Below are positions 8,922-16,871 of a DNA stretch of 64,000 nt, piece after piece. The notes under the pieces are model-generated. The model was given only the letters and a program-made list of their open reading frames with translations. It did not search any database and was not told the origin of the DNA. Numbering within the stretch: position 1 is the first letter of the stretch; each line of letters starts with the position of its first letter. The translations under genes were made by a program, and so were the position numbers. Source of the DNA: Chloroflexota bacterium (GTDB lineage Bacteria > Chloroflexota > UBA6077 > CF-72); the NCBI GenBank assembly GCA_016191465.1, contig JACPOP010000015.1:336261-400260 (forward strand). Reading direction: 5' to 3'.

Positions 8922-10181
8922 GTGAAACGTTTCCTGTATCCCGGCATGCGCATCAAGCGCTGGCTCGGGCTCCTCACGCTCGGGCTCGTCCTCACCAGCG
9001 CAGGCGTCGCCACCTGGTTTGTGGAGCTGGAACGTGCGCGCCCCGGCGCTCTGGGCGCGGTGGACAGCTTGTTCGGCCCGACGACCGCGCGCATCTCGCT
9101 GCTGTTGGGGCTAGGGCTGCTGGCGGTGCTGCTGTCGGCGATGGGCGTCTACCGGTCGATCGCGGAGGTCGTCGAGCCCATCCAGCCCGGGCGGGGCGGA
9201 TTCCTCGATTTAATTTACCAGGCGCGCGTGCGTCGTGGCGGTCCGAGGGTGGTGTGCGTCGGGGGCGGAACGGGGATGCCGACGGTGCTGCGGGCGCTCA
9301 AGCCGCATACCAGCAACATTACCGCGGTGGTCACCGTGGGGGACGATGGGGGCTCGTCTGGGCGGCTGCGACGTGAGCACGGGATCCTGCCACCCGGCGA
9401 CTTCCGCAACAATATCGTGGCGCTGGCAGAGGTCGAGCCGCTGATGTCGCGGCTGTTCCAGTATCGCTTTGGCCCAGGCTCGTCCCTGGAGGGCCACAGT
9501 TTTGGAAACCTGTTCGTCCTGGCGATGACCGGCGTGACCGGTAATTTCGAGCAGGCGCTGCGTGAGACGAGCCGCGTCCTGGCGGTGAAGGGCTCGATCC
9601 TGCCATCGACACTCGAGGACGTGACCATCTGGGCGCGATTCAAGGATGGAACAGAGGTTGAGGGCGAGTCGCAGGTGCCCGAAGTGGGCAAACCGCTCGA
9701 CCGGGTGTATCTGCACCCGGAGCATCCATCGGCCCAGCCGGAAGCCGTGAAGGCGATCCTCGAAGCAGACCTCGTGGTGCTCGGGCCGGGGAGCCTGTAC
9801 ACCAGCGTGATCCCCAACCTGCTGGTGGAAGGCATCGCGAAGGCCCTGGAGCAGACCGAGGCGACCACGGTCTACGTTTGTAATGTGGCGGTCCAGCCGG
9901 GGGAGACGGACGGCTACAGCGTCCAGGACCACGTTGCTGCCATAGCCCGCCACCTGCCGGGGCGTAAGAACCCACTGACGTACGTAGTCATCAATCAGTC
10001 AGCGGTCGCGAGCAGCTCGGAAGGCGACGTGGCGATGGTCTGCCTGGCGCCCAGGGTGGAGCGGATTGACAGTGCGCGCGTCGTCGTGGCTGACGTGGTG
10101 CGCACCGATCAGCCGCTGCGCCACGATCCAGAGAAGCTGGGCCAGGTGCTCGTGGCACTGGCCGAGCACCGCCGCCGATAG
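8922..10181 (+). CDS. yvcK: membrane-anchored YvcK/CofD-like protein
   Basis: A YvcK-type gluconeogenesis and cell-shape factor of 419 residues. In Gram-positive bacteria YvcK binds UDP-sugars and is needed for normal peptidoglycan precursor balance. The core begins near residue 107 with VVCVGGGTGMPTVLRALK, followed by VTVGDDGGSSGRLR, PPGDFRNNIVAL and EGHSFGNL, all diagnostic of the YvcK branch of the CofD family. This copy carries two N-terminal transmembrane helices (about residues 12-32 and 55-78) that the Bacillus protein lacks, so it probably works at the membrane. The start is the GTG at 8922. secG follows 46 nt downstream. Confidence 0.9.
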   Translation: MKRFLYPGMRIKRWLGLLTLGLVLTSAGVATWFVELERARPGALGAVDSLFGPTTARISLLLGLGLLAVLLSAMGVYRSIAEVVEPIQPGRGGFLDLIYQARVRRGGPRVVCVGGGTGMPTVLRALKPHTSNITAVVTVGDDGGSSGRLRREHGILPPGDFRNNIVALAEVEPLMSRLFQYRFGPGSSLEGHSFGNLFVLAMTGVTGNFEQALRETSRVLAVKGSILPSTLEDVTIWARFKDGTEVEGESQVPEVGKPLDRVYLHPEHPSAQPEAVKAILEADLVVLGPGSLYTSVIPNLLVEGIAKALEQTEATTVYVCNVAVQPGETDGYSVQDHVAAIARHLPGRKNPLTYVVINQSAVASSSEGDVAMVCLAPRVERIDSARVVVADVVRTDQPLRHDPEKLGQVLVALAEHRRR

Positions 10182-10227
10182 AGCGCCCTCGAGGCCGCTG
10201 GGCTATACTCCAGCGCTTCGAGGCACC

Positions 10228-10449
10228 ATGCACGTCGCCTTCACCATTATCCAGATCGTCGTCGCGATCGTGTTGATCGGCGTCCTGCTGCTGCAGGGGC
10301 GCGGACAGGGCTTTTCTGCCTCGTTCGGATCGTCTGATAGCTCGATCTACCGAACGCGGCGCGGGTTTGAGCGGACACTGTTCCAGTTCACCATAGGCCT
10401 TGCGGTGCTATGGGTGCTGGTTTCTATCGGGACCGCGCTCACCTTCTAA
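10228..10449 (+). CDS. secG: preprotein translocase subunit SecG
   Basis: SecG is the small non-essential subunit of the SecYEG channel and helps SecA-driven export. The 73-residue protein has the usual two helices joined by a polar loop. The conserved LLLQ(G/S)RGQGFSASFG motif spans about residues 18-32 and a second helix ends at the C-terminus. The ATG at 10228 is supported by the length of the family and by the absence of likeness upstream in the frame. A TATACT hexamer at 10204-10209 could be a -10 box, but I see no matching -35. Confidence 0.9.
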   Translation: MHVAFTIIQIVVAIVLIGVLLLQGRGQGFSASFGSSDSSIYRTRRGFERTLFQFTIGLAVLWVLVSIGTALTF

Positions 10450-10552
10450 GCTGCCCATCGCACATCGCCGTGCGCGTCGACGCCAGTGATGACAGTTGAG
10501 CCGGAACGTGCCGCCGGGGTGGGTTTGTGGATCGCAACGGCCGAAAGGTCGG

Positions 10553-10581
10553 TTGTCATAACCCTGGGGCGTCGGTAGCAT
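10553..10581 (+). promoter_or_regulatory. candidate sigma70-type promoter for the two-component operon
   Basis: TTGTCA at 10553-10558 and TAGCAT at 10576-10581 are separated by exactly 17 nt. Each differs from the housekeeping consensus at one or two positions. The pair sits 22 nt before the histidine kinase start. The match is good for such GC-rich DNA, but it rests on eye inspection only. Confidence 0.4.
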
Positions 10582-10602
10582 CGGTCACCCGCCGGTTTTT
10601 GC

Positions 10603-13563
10603 ATGGCCTCCATATTTGCTGCTCCTCCATCCCAGGACGATCGGATCGGCCACACGTCAGGCGCTGATGACTCGTCCTCGGCGCGGCCGGAATCGCCCCT
10701 GCGGAGCCGTCGCCGGGCTCCCGCGGCGAAACCCAGCCCGCGTCGCGCACGCCCCGAGCTCGCCGAACAGCGACTGCTCCTGGACCAACCGGCCCCACCA
10801 CCGAGCCACGCGGCAGCGGCTTCCCTAACGCAAGCGCCGTGGCGACTCGTGGTCGCGGGCAGCGTCATCCTGGTGCTGCTGGACCTGCTGCTGGCCGGCA
10901 CGCCCGTGCGACTGGTGGTCTGGGTCGTGGCTACCGCGGGCATCGGTGGGGCATCAATGGTCAGCCTCTTCGTGGCGGATCGACCTCCGGACAGCGCTGC
11001 TCGACGCTGGAATGCCCAGGCGCTTGCGCTTGCGGCGGTCATGGCCGCCGCAATGGCGCTCGGGCCTGGCGGTGCGCGAGCGGATGAGCCTTTTGCGTGG
11101 GCTCTGCTCAGCGCGGGCGCGCTGCTCCTCGGGGTGCGGGCAGCATTTGAGCAGGAATCGGCGGCGTGGAGCGACCGGGCCCAGCGATTGGCCTTCGACG
11201 CGGCCATCGTGGGCGCCTCGGTGGGGCGGGTCGCGCTGATTCTGCTGAGCGGCGCGCTGGGGGCCGCATCGTTAGCCGCGCTCCCTCCGGCCCTGTTCGC
11301 GGCTGCCGTCTACGCGGTGCTCATGACCCATCGGGCAGTTCTTCGAGGTCAGGGCAGTAGCCGCGACTGGCTGCAGGTCTGGGGCACGTGCGGCCTTGCT
11401 CTCTGGGCAGCCGGGGAAGCGGCGCCCCACCTGGGCCTTTCCTGGGCGAGCCTCTTCGGCTCGCCATCACTCCTGGCCAGCGCGGCCCTCGCGTTCACGG
11501 TCTCGGCACTGACCCGTATTCCTGACGCTGGCCGCGCTGGCCCACGTCCCCGCGATGATTCGCGGCTGCGGTTCGGTCCGGCCGTGGCGGCAGGGGTGGT
11601 GATCGCCCTGCTCTCGCTGCTCGAGCTCAGCGGAGCCGGAACGCGCGCCAGCTTCTTCGGCGTCATCCTCCTGTTCGGGCTCATCGTGGCGCGATTGGCC
11701 TCGACCGTGAGCGAGAACCGTCGACTCCTGCGGAGCCTGGAGAGCTCCGGCGCGTTTGAAGAGCGTCTGCGCGACTTCGGAGCCGCCATCACGGTCGCCG
11801 CGATGGACCGCGACAGCGCGCTTGCGCTGGTATGCAAGACGGCGCAAATGTCGTTCGGCGCCGAGGTCGTCCACCTATGGATGGTGGACTACTCCACTCG
11901 GGAGCTCGAGGCTGCCGAAGTGCTGGGGCCGCGACGGCAATCGGTCCTCTCGCGGCGCATGCCCCTTGACGACCCGACGTCGCTCGCCGCCCGTGTGGCG
12001 CGCTCGGGCGCGGCAGAGCTTGTTCCCAACGCCGGCACGGCGGAGCGCAGCAACCCCTTCCTGACGGTCTTGATGCACGCGCAGTGCTTGCTGGCGGTGC
12101 CCATTGGCCGCCGCGGTGTGGTGCAGGGCGTCCTGGTCTGCGCGGACACCCACGAGCCGCAATCGTACGGCCCCCAGGAGCTGCAGAAGGCGGAGCTTCT
12201 CGCCTCGCAGGTGGCCGTGGCGCTCGACAATGCCTACCAGCATGATTTGCAGCGGCGGCGCCTCCAGGAGGTGACGGCCCTCTTTGAGTTTGCCCAGGCG
12301 GCCCACACCTCCGCCACGCCGGGCGACCTTGTCAAGCTCCTGCTGCCGGCCCTGAAGGACCGTTTGAGCTACACGTACGCCGCGGTGTGGCTGCGTGATC
12401 CCGCCAGCGGGACGGTCCGTCTGGCCGCGGGCGACAGCCCGGGTGGTGTGCCGCTGGCAGGCGTCCGCCCTTCGGAGCTAGCCGCCGCCGCGCTGGCCGC
12501 GGGTGAGCCCATGGCGGCCGGTCTGGGTTGGGCGGCGGATGCATCGAGCTACGTCCCCCCGCGATCCGGGGTTCGCTCGCAGCTTGCTGTCCCGCTGGTG
12601 CTGAAGCGCCGCGTTGTGGGCGTGATTGACCTTGAAAGCAAGCAGACGAACGCCTACTCGCTCAATGACGAGCGGCTTGTGATGTCGATCGCCAACTACG
12701 CCGCGCTGGCTATCGACAACCTGGACCTTGTGGAAAGCTCCCGCCAGGTGCAGGTGTTGCGCGAGATGGACCGCATGAAGAGCGAGCTGCTGGGGACCGT
12801 CTCGCACGAGCTGCGCACCCCATTGGGGTCGATCAAGGGCTACGCCACGACGCTGCTGACCCACGACAGCAAACTTCGGAAGGAAGAGAAGCGGGAGTTC
12901 CTCGAAATCATCGACTCCGAGGCGGACCGCCTGCGCGAGCTCATCGAGAACTTCCTGGACCTCTCGCGGCTGGAAGCCGGCGTGCTGCGCATCGAATCCG
13001 TCCCCGTGCAGCTCGGACAGGTGGCGCGGGATGTGCTGCGGCGTGTGGAGCTCTCGGCGCCGGGTCACACCTTCACCCTGGACTGGGCCGAGGATCCAGA
13101 GCTCCCGGCGGATTCCAGGCGCATCTATCAGGTTATCCAGAACCTGCTCACCAACGCCGTGAAGTACTCGCCGCAGGGTGGACAGATCACGCTGCGCTCT
13201 GAGACCGACGCGCGCGTGCTGACGGTTTCGGTGGAGGATGAGGGGCTTGGCATCCCCCCCCGCGACGTGAATCGTGTGTTCGAGCGCTTCCACCGGGTCG
13301 GGGGCGAGCGAGCCAAACGCATCGGTGGCACGGGACTGGGGCTCGCAATCTGCAAAGCGTTTGTGGAAGCCCATGGCGGCCGCATATGGGTCGAGAGCGA
13401 GGGCGAAGGTAAGGGCAGCGCGTTCCGTTTCTCGCTTCCCCTGGGCGCCACCGCCGGCAACGCCCCCCCTATCCTCCACGCTCGTTCCGCGATGCTCGCA
13501 CCTGCCCTACCGCGCCCGAAAGGAAGGAATGACTTCGAGGAAGTCCACCGTCCTCGTCGCTGA
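10603..13563 (+). CDS. membrane sensor histidine kinase with two GAF domains
   Basis: A 986-residue sensor kinase. Residues 1-80 are polar, Pro/Arg-rich and cytosolic. About 85-365 hold a run of hydrophobic helices that anchor or sense within the membrane. Two GAF-type domains follow (about 375-545 and 555-715). The HisKA motif SHELRTPLGS carries the phospho-acceptor His735. The ATPase domain has the N box (QNLLTNAVKYSP), G1 (DEGLGIP), F box (FERFHR) and G2 (GGTGLGLAI). The ligand of the GAF domains is unknown. The response regulator begins inside its last 35 nt, so the two are translationally coupled and almost certainly form a pair. The ~35 residues after the kinase domain look non-conserved. 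Confidence 0.92.
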   Translation: MASIFAAPPSQDDRIGHTSGADDSSSARPESPLRSRRRAPAAKPSPRRARPELAEQRLLLDQPAPPPSHAAAASLTQAPWRLVVAGSVILVLLDLLLAGTPVRLVVWVVATAGIGGASMVSLFVADRPPDSAARRWNAQALALAAVMAAAMALGPGGARADEPFAWALLSAGALLLGVRAAFEQESAAWSDRAQRLAFDAAIVGASVGRVALILLSGALGAASLAALPPALFAAAVYAVLMTHRAVLRGQGSSRDWLQVWGTCGLALWAAGEAAPHLGLSWASLFGSPSLLASAALAFTVSALTRIPDAGRAGPRPRDDSRLRFGPAVAAGVVIALLSLLELSGAGTRASFFGVILLFGLIVARLASTVSENRRLLRSLESSGAFEERLRDFGAAITVAAMDRDSALALVCKTAQMSFGAEVVHLWMVDYSTRELEAAEVLGPRRQSVLSRRMPLDDPTSLAARVARSGAAELVPNAGTAERSNPFLTVLMHAQCLLAVPIGRRGVVQGVLVCADTHEPQSYGPQELQKAELLASQVAVALDNAYQHDLQRRRLQEVTALFEFAQAAHTSATPGDLVKLLLPALKDRLSYTYAAVWLRDPASGTVRLAAGDSPGGVPLAGVRPSELAAAALAAGEPMAAGLGWAADASSYVPPRSGVRSQLAVPLVLKRRVVGVIDLESKQTNAYSLNDERLVMSIANYAALAIDNLDLVESSRQVQVLREMDRMKSELLGTVSHELRTPLGSIKGYATTLLTHDSKLRKEEKREFLEIIDSEADRLRELIENFLDLSRLEAGVLRIESVPVQLGQVARDVLRRVELSAPGHTFTLDWAEDPELPADSRRIYQVIQNLLTNAVKYSPQGGQITLRSETDARVLTVSVEDEGLGIPPRDVNRVFERFHRVGGERAKRIGGTGLGLAICKAFVEAHGGRIWVESEGEGKGSAFRFSLPLGATAGNAPPILHARSAMLAPALPRPKGRNDFEEVHRPRR

Positions 13564-14293
13564 CGACGATCCCCATCTGCTTCGCCTGGTTCAGCGCAAC
13601 CTGGAGCTCCAGAACTATCTCGTGGTTGCCGTGTCCGATGGGCCGAGCGTGCTGCGCTACGCGGCGGTGGAGGAGCCAGACCTGTTCGTGCTGGACGTCG
13701 TGATGCCGGGCATGGATGGTCAGGAGGTCTGTCGGCGCCTGCGAGCGTTCACGCTGGCGCCGGTGCTGATATTGACGGCCAGGGATTCCGAGGCAGACAA
13801 GATCGCTGGACTGGAGGCGGGCGCCGACGATTACATGACGAAGCCAGTGGCGACGCGCGAGCTGATTGCTCGGGTACGCGCCCTGCTGCGCCGAGCGAAA
13901 GTCTACGCCCGCGGTGCCGCGGCGCCGTTGTTCACCACCGGTGAACTCTCGGTCGATTTCACGCGGCAGGCTGCCACGCTGCACGGCACCGCGCTGAACC
14001 TCACCCCCACGGAGTACCGCATCCTGTCGTACCTGGCGCACAGCGCGGGGCGCGTGGTGCGGCAGGACGAGCTGCTGACCAACGTGTGGGGACCCGCCTA
14101 CCACGAGGAGGCGCACTTGCTGCGCGTCAATGTGGCCCGGCTTCGCCAGAAGCTGGAGAAGGATCCTGGACAGCCGCGCTACATCGTCACCAGGCCAGGG
14201 GTTGGCTACTCCCTGGTCCGCGAGGAGATGCCCCCGGCCCAGGCCGTCCCACCGGCGCGCGGTGACGACCCGCGACATGTGATCCTGCCGTAG
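13529..14293 (+). CDS. OmpR/PhoB-type response regulator
   Basis: A 254-residue DNA-binding regulator. The receiver domain has the acidic pair in VLVADDD, the phospho-acceptor Asp56 in LDVVMPGMDG, a conserved Thr in LTARDS and Lys105 in MTKP. A winged-helix domain follows (about residues 135-235), with LTPTEYRILSYLA and the RVNVARLRQKLEKDP recognition segment. The ATG at 13529 is preceded at once by an AAAGGAAGG Shine-Dalgarno-like run. The gene overlaps the kinase by 35 nt. Target genes cannot be told from sequence. The C-terminal ~20 residues are Pro/Ala-rich and non-conserved. Confidence 0.93.
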   Translation: MTSRKSTVLVADDDPHLLRLVQRNLELQNYLVVAVSDGPSVLRYAAVEEPDLFVLDVVMPGMDGQEVCRRLRAFTLAPVLILTARDSEADKIAGLEAGADDYMTKPVATRELIARVRALLRRAKVYARGAAAPLFTTGELSVDFTRQAATLHGTALNLTPTEYRILSYLAHSAGRVVRQDELLTNVWGPAYHEEAHLLRVNVARLRQKLEKDPGQPRYIVTRPGVGYSLVREEMPPAQAVPPARGDDPRHVILP

Positions 14294-14485
14294 CGACGGA
14301 CGCGGGGTCCGCAACGTCGCTGTGACTGCTCTTCCCCGAGCATGAGGGCGCGCTGGCGAGGTTTGCCTCTGCCAGCGGTCTGCTCAGCCGGTGGACAGGG
14401 GCTGGCGTACCCGCGCCAGACACGGCCCACGGTCGAGCAACTCTGAAGACAAGGCGCGAAGCGCCAGGCGGAGGCTTGCTGACCC

Positions 14486-14689
14486 GTGATCGCCCATGCT
14501 CGGAATGTGCCGGCGGCTGCTCCCAACGGGGCGGTTGCCGAGGTGTCGCCGCTGACCCGTGCTGAGCTGTATCAGCTCACGCTGTTCAAGTGGCGGTATG
14601 CTCTCGACCGCGACGGCTTTACCGCCTCCGAGGCGGAGCAGCTGATGTTCCTCAAATGGCGTGCGGCGTCTGGCCGCGTCGCCGCCTGA
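14486..14689 (+). CDS. small hypothetical protein with a duplicated E-x-x-QL-x-x-KWR motif
   Basis: A 67-residue protein that I do not recognise. Its first ~22 residues are Ala-rich. The rest contains two copies of a similar helix: AELYQLTLFKWRYA (about residues 26-39) and EAEQLMFLKWRAA (about 50-62). They are separated by an LDRDGFTAS turn. The conserved KWR and the regular helix-turn-helix spacing argue for a real protein, perhaps a small regulator or adaptor. The start is GTG at 14486. A start nearer the first repeat is possible. Confidence 0.5.
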   Translation: MIAHARNVPAAAPNGAVAEVSPLTRAELYQLTLFKWRYALDRDGFTASEAEQLMFLKWRAASGRVAA

Positions 14690-14783
14690 GCGCCACGGTC
14701 GCGCGTCGACTCGTGCAGGTGCGGTTGTCCCGCGTGGCGAGCGCCCCCTACGCTATGGAGCCCTTCATAGGGTCACCTGACTC

Positions 14784-15482
14784 GTGCAAGAACCACCGCC
14801 ACAACTCGCCTACCGCCTCCGGACCGCGACGTCAGACGACGACGCGGCGCTGCGTGCCGCCATTGGCGTCACGCTGGCGCACCCCGGCGCTGACGCCAGA
14901 CGTGCGAGCTACCGGGGCGCCGCCGGCACCGGTGACTTGCTGGTGTTGGAGCGCTACGACCGCCAGGAGCGGGTGTGGCACGTCGGCGGGTTCCTGGAGT
15001 TCCGGCTGCGTGTTGACGATACGCTCAGCATTCGGGATGCGGGCACGACCGGTGATACGCCGAACGTCGGGGTGCTGCGCTACATGCTGGACGAGCTGTT
15101 CTCGTCGACGAAGCCCGCGGCCGCGCAGGTCAAGATCCGTCGCGACGCTATCCCGTGGCAAGACGTCTTCCGGAACGTCGCTGGTTTCTACCTGGAGGGC
15201 GAGGAGTACCGCCGCCCGCACTACTGGACCATCTGGCGCTGGGACCCCGCCCGAGCGCGTGCTGAGCGCGCAGCAGCGGCGGCACCTCCCCGTCCGCCTC
15301 GCGCACCGCAACCGCCGCCGCCGCGACCACCGGCCCCCGCTCGGAGCGATGGGCCTGGCTCGCGCCGCGGTGGTCCAGAGGGCGGCGGACGCCCGAACGG
15401 TCCAGCCGGCCGACGGCCCGATGGCCCGAGGCCAGGGGGTCCGTTCGGCAGCGGCGGACCACGGCCGCCCCGCTCCACATAA
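14784..15482 (+). CDS. hypothetical protein with Pro/Arg/Gly-rich tail
   Basis: A 232-residue protein with two parts. Residues 8-155 form a folded alpha/beta domain. It opens LRTATSDDDAALRAAIG, which resembles the first helix of GNAT acetyltransferases, and later contains WHVGGFLEFRLRVDD, NVGVLRYMLDELF and FYLEGEEYRRPHYWTIWRW. I see no clear acetyl-CoA loop, so no function is assigned. Residues 156-232 are low complexity: Pro-rich runs, then RR/GG/GP-rich sequence like disordered RNA-binding tails. The start is GTG at 14784. The tail is GC-rich enough that a frameshift in it could not be excluded by eye. Confidence 0.6.
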   Translation: MQEPPPQLAYRLRTATSDDDAALRAAIGVTLAHPGADARRASYRGAAGTGDLLVLERYDRQERVWHVGGFLEFRLRVDDTLSIRDAGTTGDTPNVGVLRYMLDELFSSTKPAAAQVKIRRDAIPWQDVFRNVAGFYLEGEEYRRPHYWTIWRWDPARARAERAAAAAPPRPPRAPQPPPPRPPAPARSDGPGSRRGGPEGGGRPNGPAGRRPDGPRPGGPFGSGGPRPPRST

Positions 15483-15749
15483 CCGCGCGGGTCGACGTTC
15501 GGCGCGCACCCAGATCGCTCGTCCTCACCCGCTCAGCGGGCGGAACGTCCCGCGCCACGGCTCTACCCGACTGATCCCGCGTATTTCCCATCCGGCCGCG
15601 GACGGATGGGAGCGGCTCACCGTGCCGCGCCGCGCGGCCCCTGCCCATCTGCATTACCCGTTGAGGCGGCTGCCTGGCGGCTTATCACGCCGCGCCGCTG
15701 CATGGCCGTTCCATCGTCTGTCTACCTCGTCTCAGGAGCTTCCGCGTCC

Positions 15750-16685
15750 ATGAAAGATCGTATTGAAACCTTCCTGCAGTTCCTTTTGGGAGAGCGCGGC
15801 GTCTCTGCCAACACGGTCTCCGCCTACCGAAACGACCTCTCGCAGTTCGCCGACTACCTGGCCGGCGCAACGGATGGAGGCACCCCGCTAGCGATGGTGG
15901 ACCGCGAGAGGCTGGCGGGCTACTTCCTGCACCTGAAGGAGCGCGGCTATGCCCCGGCCAGCGTCGCCCGGAAGGTGGCGGCGACCAAGTCTTTCTTCCA
16001 CTACCTTCGCCGCCAGGGTGAGCTATCCGCCGACCCGACGGACGGCCTCGGCACGCCCGAGGTCAAGAAGACGCCACCGCGCAGCATTAGCGCGGATGAC
16101 GTACGGCTGCTCTTTCAGCAGGCACAGGTCCGCGAGTCGCCCGAGGCCACGCGCGATGTGGCGATGTTGCGGGGGCTGTACGCCACCGGCATGCGGATCT
16201 CCGAGATGGTCACGCTGGACGTACAGGATGCCGATCTTGCCGAAGGAACGGTCGAAGTTGCGGGCCGTGGCGGCCGCTCGCGGCTGCTCCCGATCGACGC
16301 GCTCACGGTCCGCTCGCTGCGCGCGTACCTGGAGAAGGCACGCCCGTACCTTACCCGGCATGACCTGGCGCAGACGGCTCTGTTTCTGAATCACCGAGGG
16401 CAGCGGCTCACCCGCCAGGGTTTCTGGCTGATCATGAAGGCGCTCGTCAGGGATGCCGGCCTCACGGTGCTCGTGACGCCGCACACCCTGCGTCACTCCT
16501 TCGCAGCGCACCGCGTAGGGGACGGGCTGGCCCTGCAGCAGTTGCAGCAGTTGCTCGGCCATGCGAGCCTTTCCACCACTCAGATCTATGCGCAGACTCC
16601 GCCCGCAGCCCCAGTCGCGGACCACGCCGCCCGCGTGCCAGCGCCCCGCCCCGCCCCGCGAGGCCGGCAGGTGGTGGCTGCTTAA
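15750..16685 (+). CDS. tyrosine recombinase XerC/XerD-like
   Basis: A 311-residue site-specific recombinase. An N-terminal SAM-like core-binding domain (residues 1-90) has FLLGERGVSANTVSAYRNDL. The catalytic domain holds Arg149 (GMRISE), His246 and Arg249 (HTLRHS), His271 (LLGHAS) and the nucleophile Tyr280 (TTQIYAQT). The beta-hairpin Lys of Xer proteins, normally in GKG, is Arg173 here (GRGGRSR). Length and motifs fit the chromosome-dimer resolvases XerC/D rather than phage integrases. A ~28-residue Pro/Ala/Arg-rich extension follows the tyrosine. The ATG at 15750 has CAGGAG about 12 nt upstream. Which dif-type site it uses is unknown. Confidence 0.85.
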   Translation: MKDRIETFLQFLLGERGVSANTVSAYRNDLSQFADYLAGATDGGTPLAMVDRERLAGYFLHLKERGYAPASVARKVAATKSFFHYLRRQGELSADPTDGLGTPEVKKTPPRSISADDVRLLFQQAQVRESPEATRDVAMLRGLYATGMRISEMVTLDVQDADLAEGTVEVAGRGGRSRLLPIDALTVRSLRAYLEKARPYLTRHDLAQTALFLNHRGQRLTRQGFWLIMKALVRDAGLTVLVTPHTLRHSFAAHRVGDGLALQQLQQLLGHASLSTTQIYAQTPPAAPVADHAARVPAPRPAPRGRQVVAA

Positions 16686-16871
16686 CGGGGAATCCCACGG
16701 GCCGCCGCGCAATCGGGTACACTGTGGGTACTCGTTCGTATTCGGCGGCCCGTCTTCTCTCGGGTCTGGCGCAGGGTTTTCGTTCTCTCACAACGAGCGT
16801 TCCGCTCTCCTGCCCACGCCTCGTCGCGCTGACCGTCTGGACCAGTCAATCTTTCCGCTCGGGGAACGTGC

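Noticed and set aside
15750-16685. Tyrosine recombinase as integrase of a genomic island.
   Set aside because: Sequence and length fit XerC/D. There is no adjoining tRNA, att repeat or cargo region.
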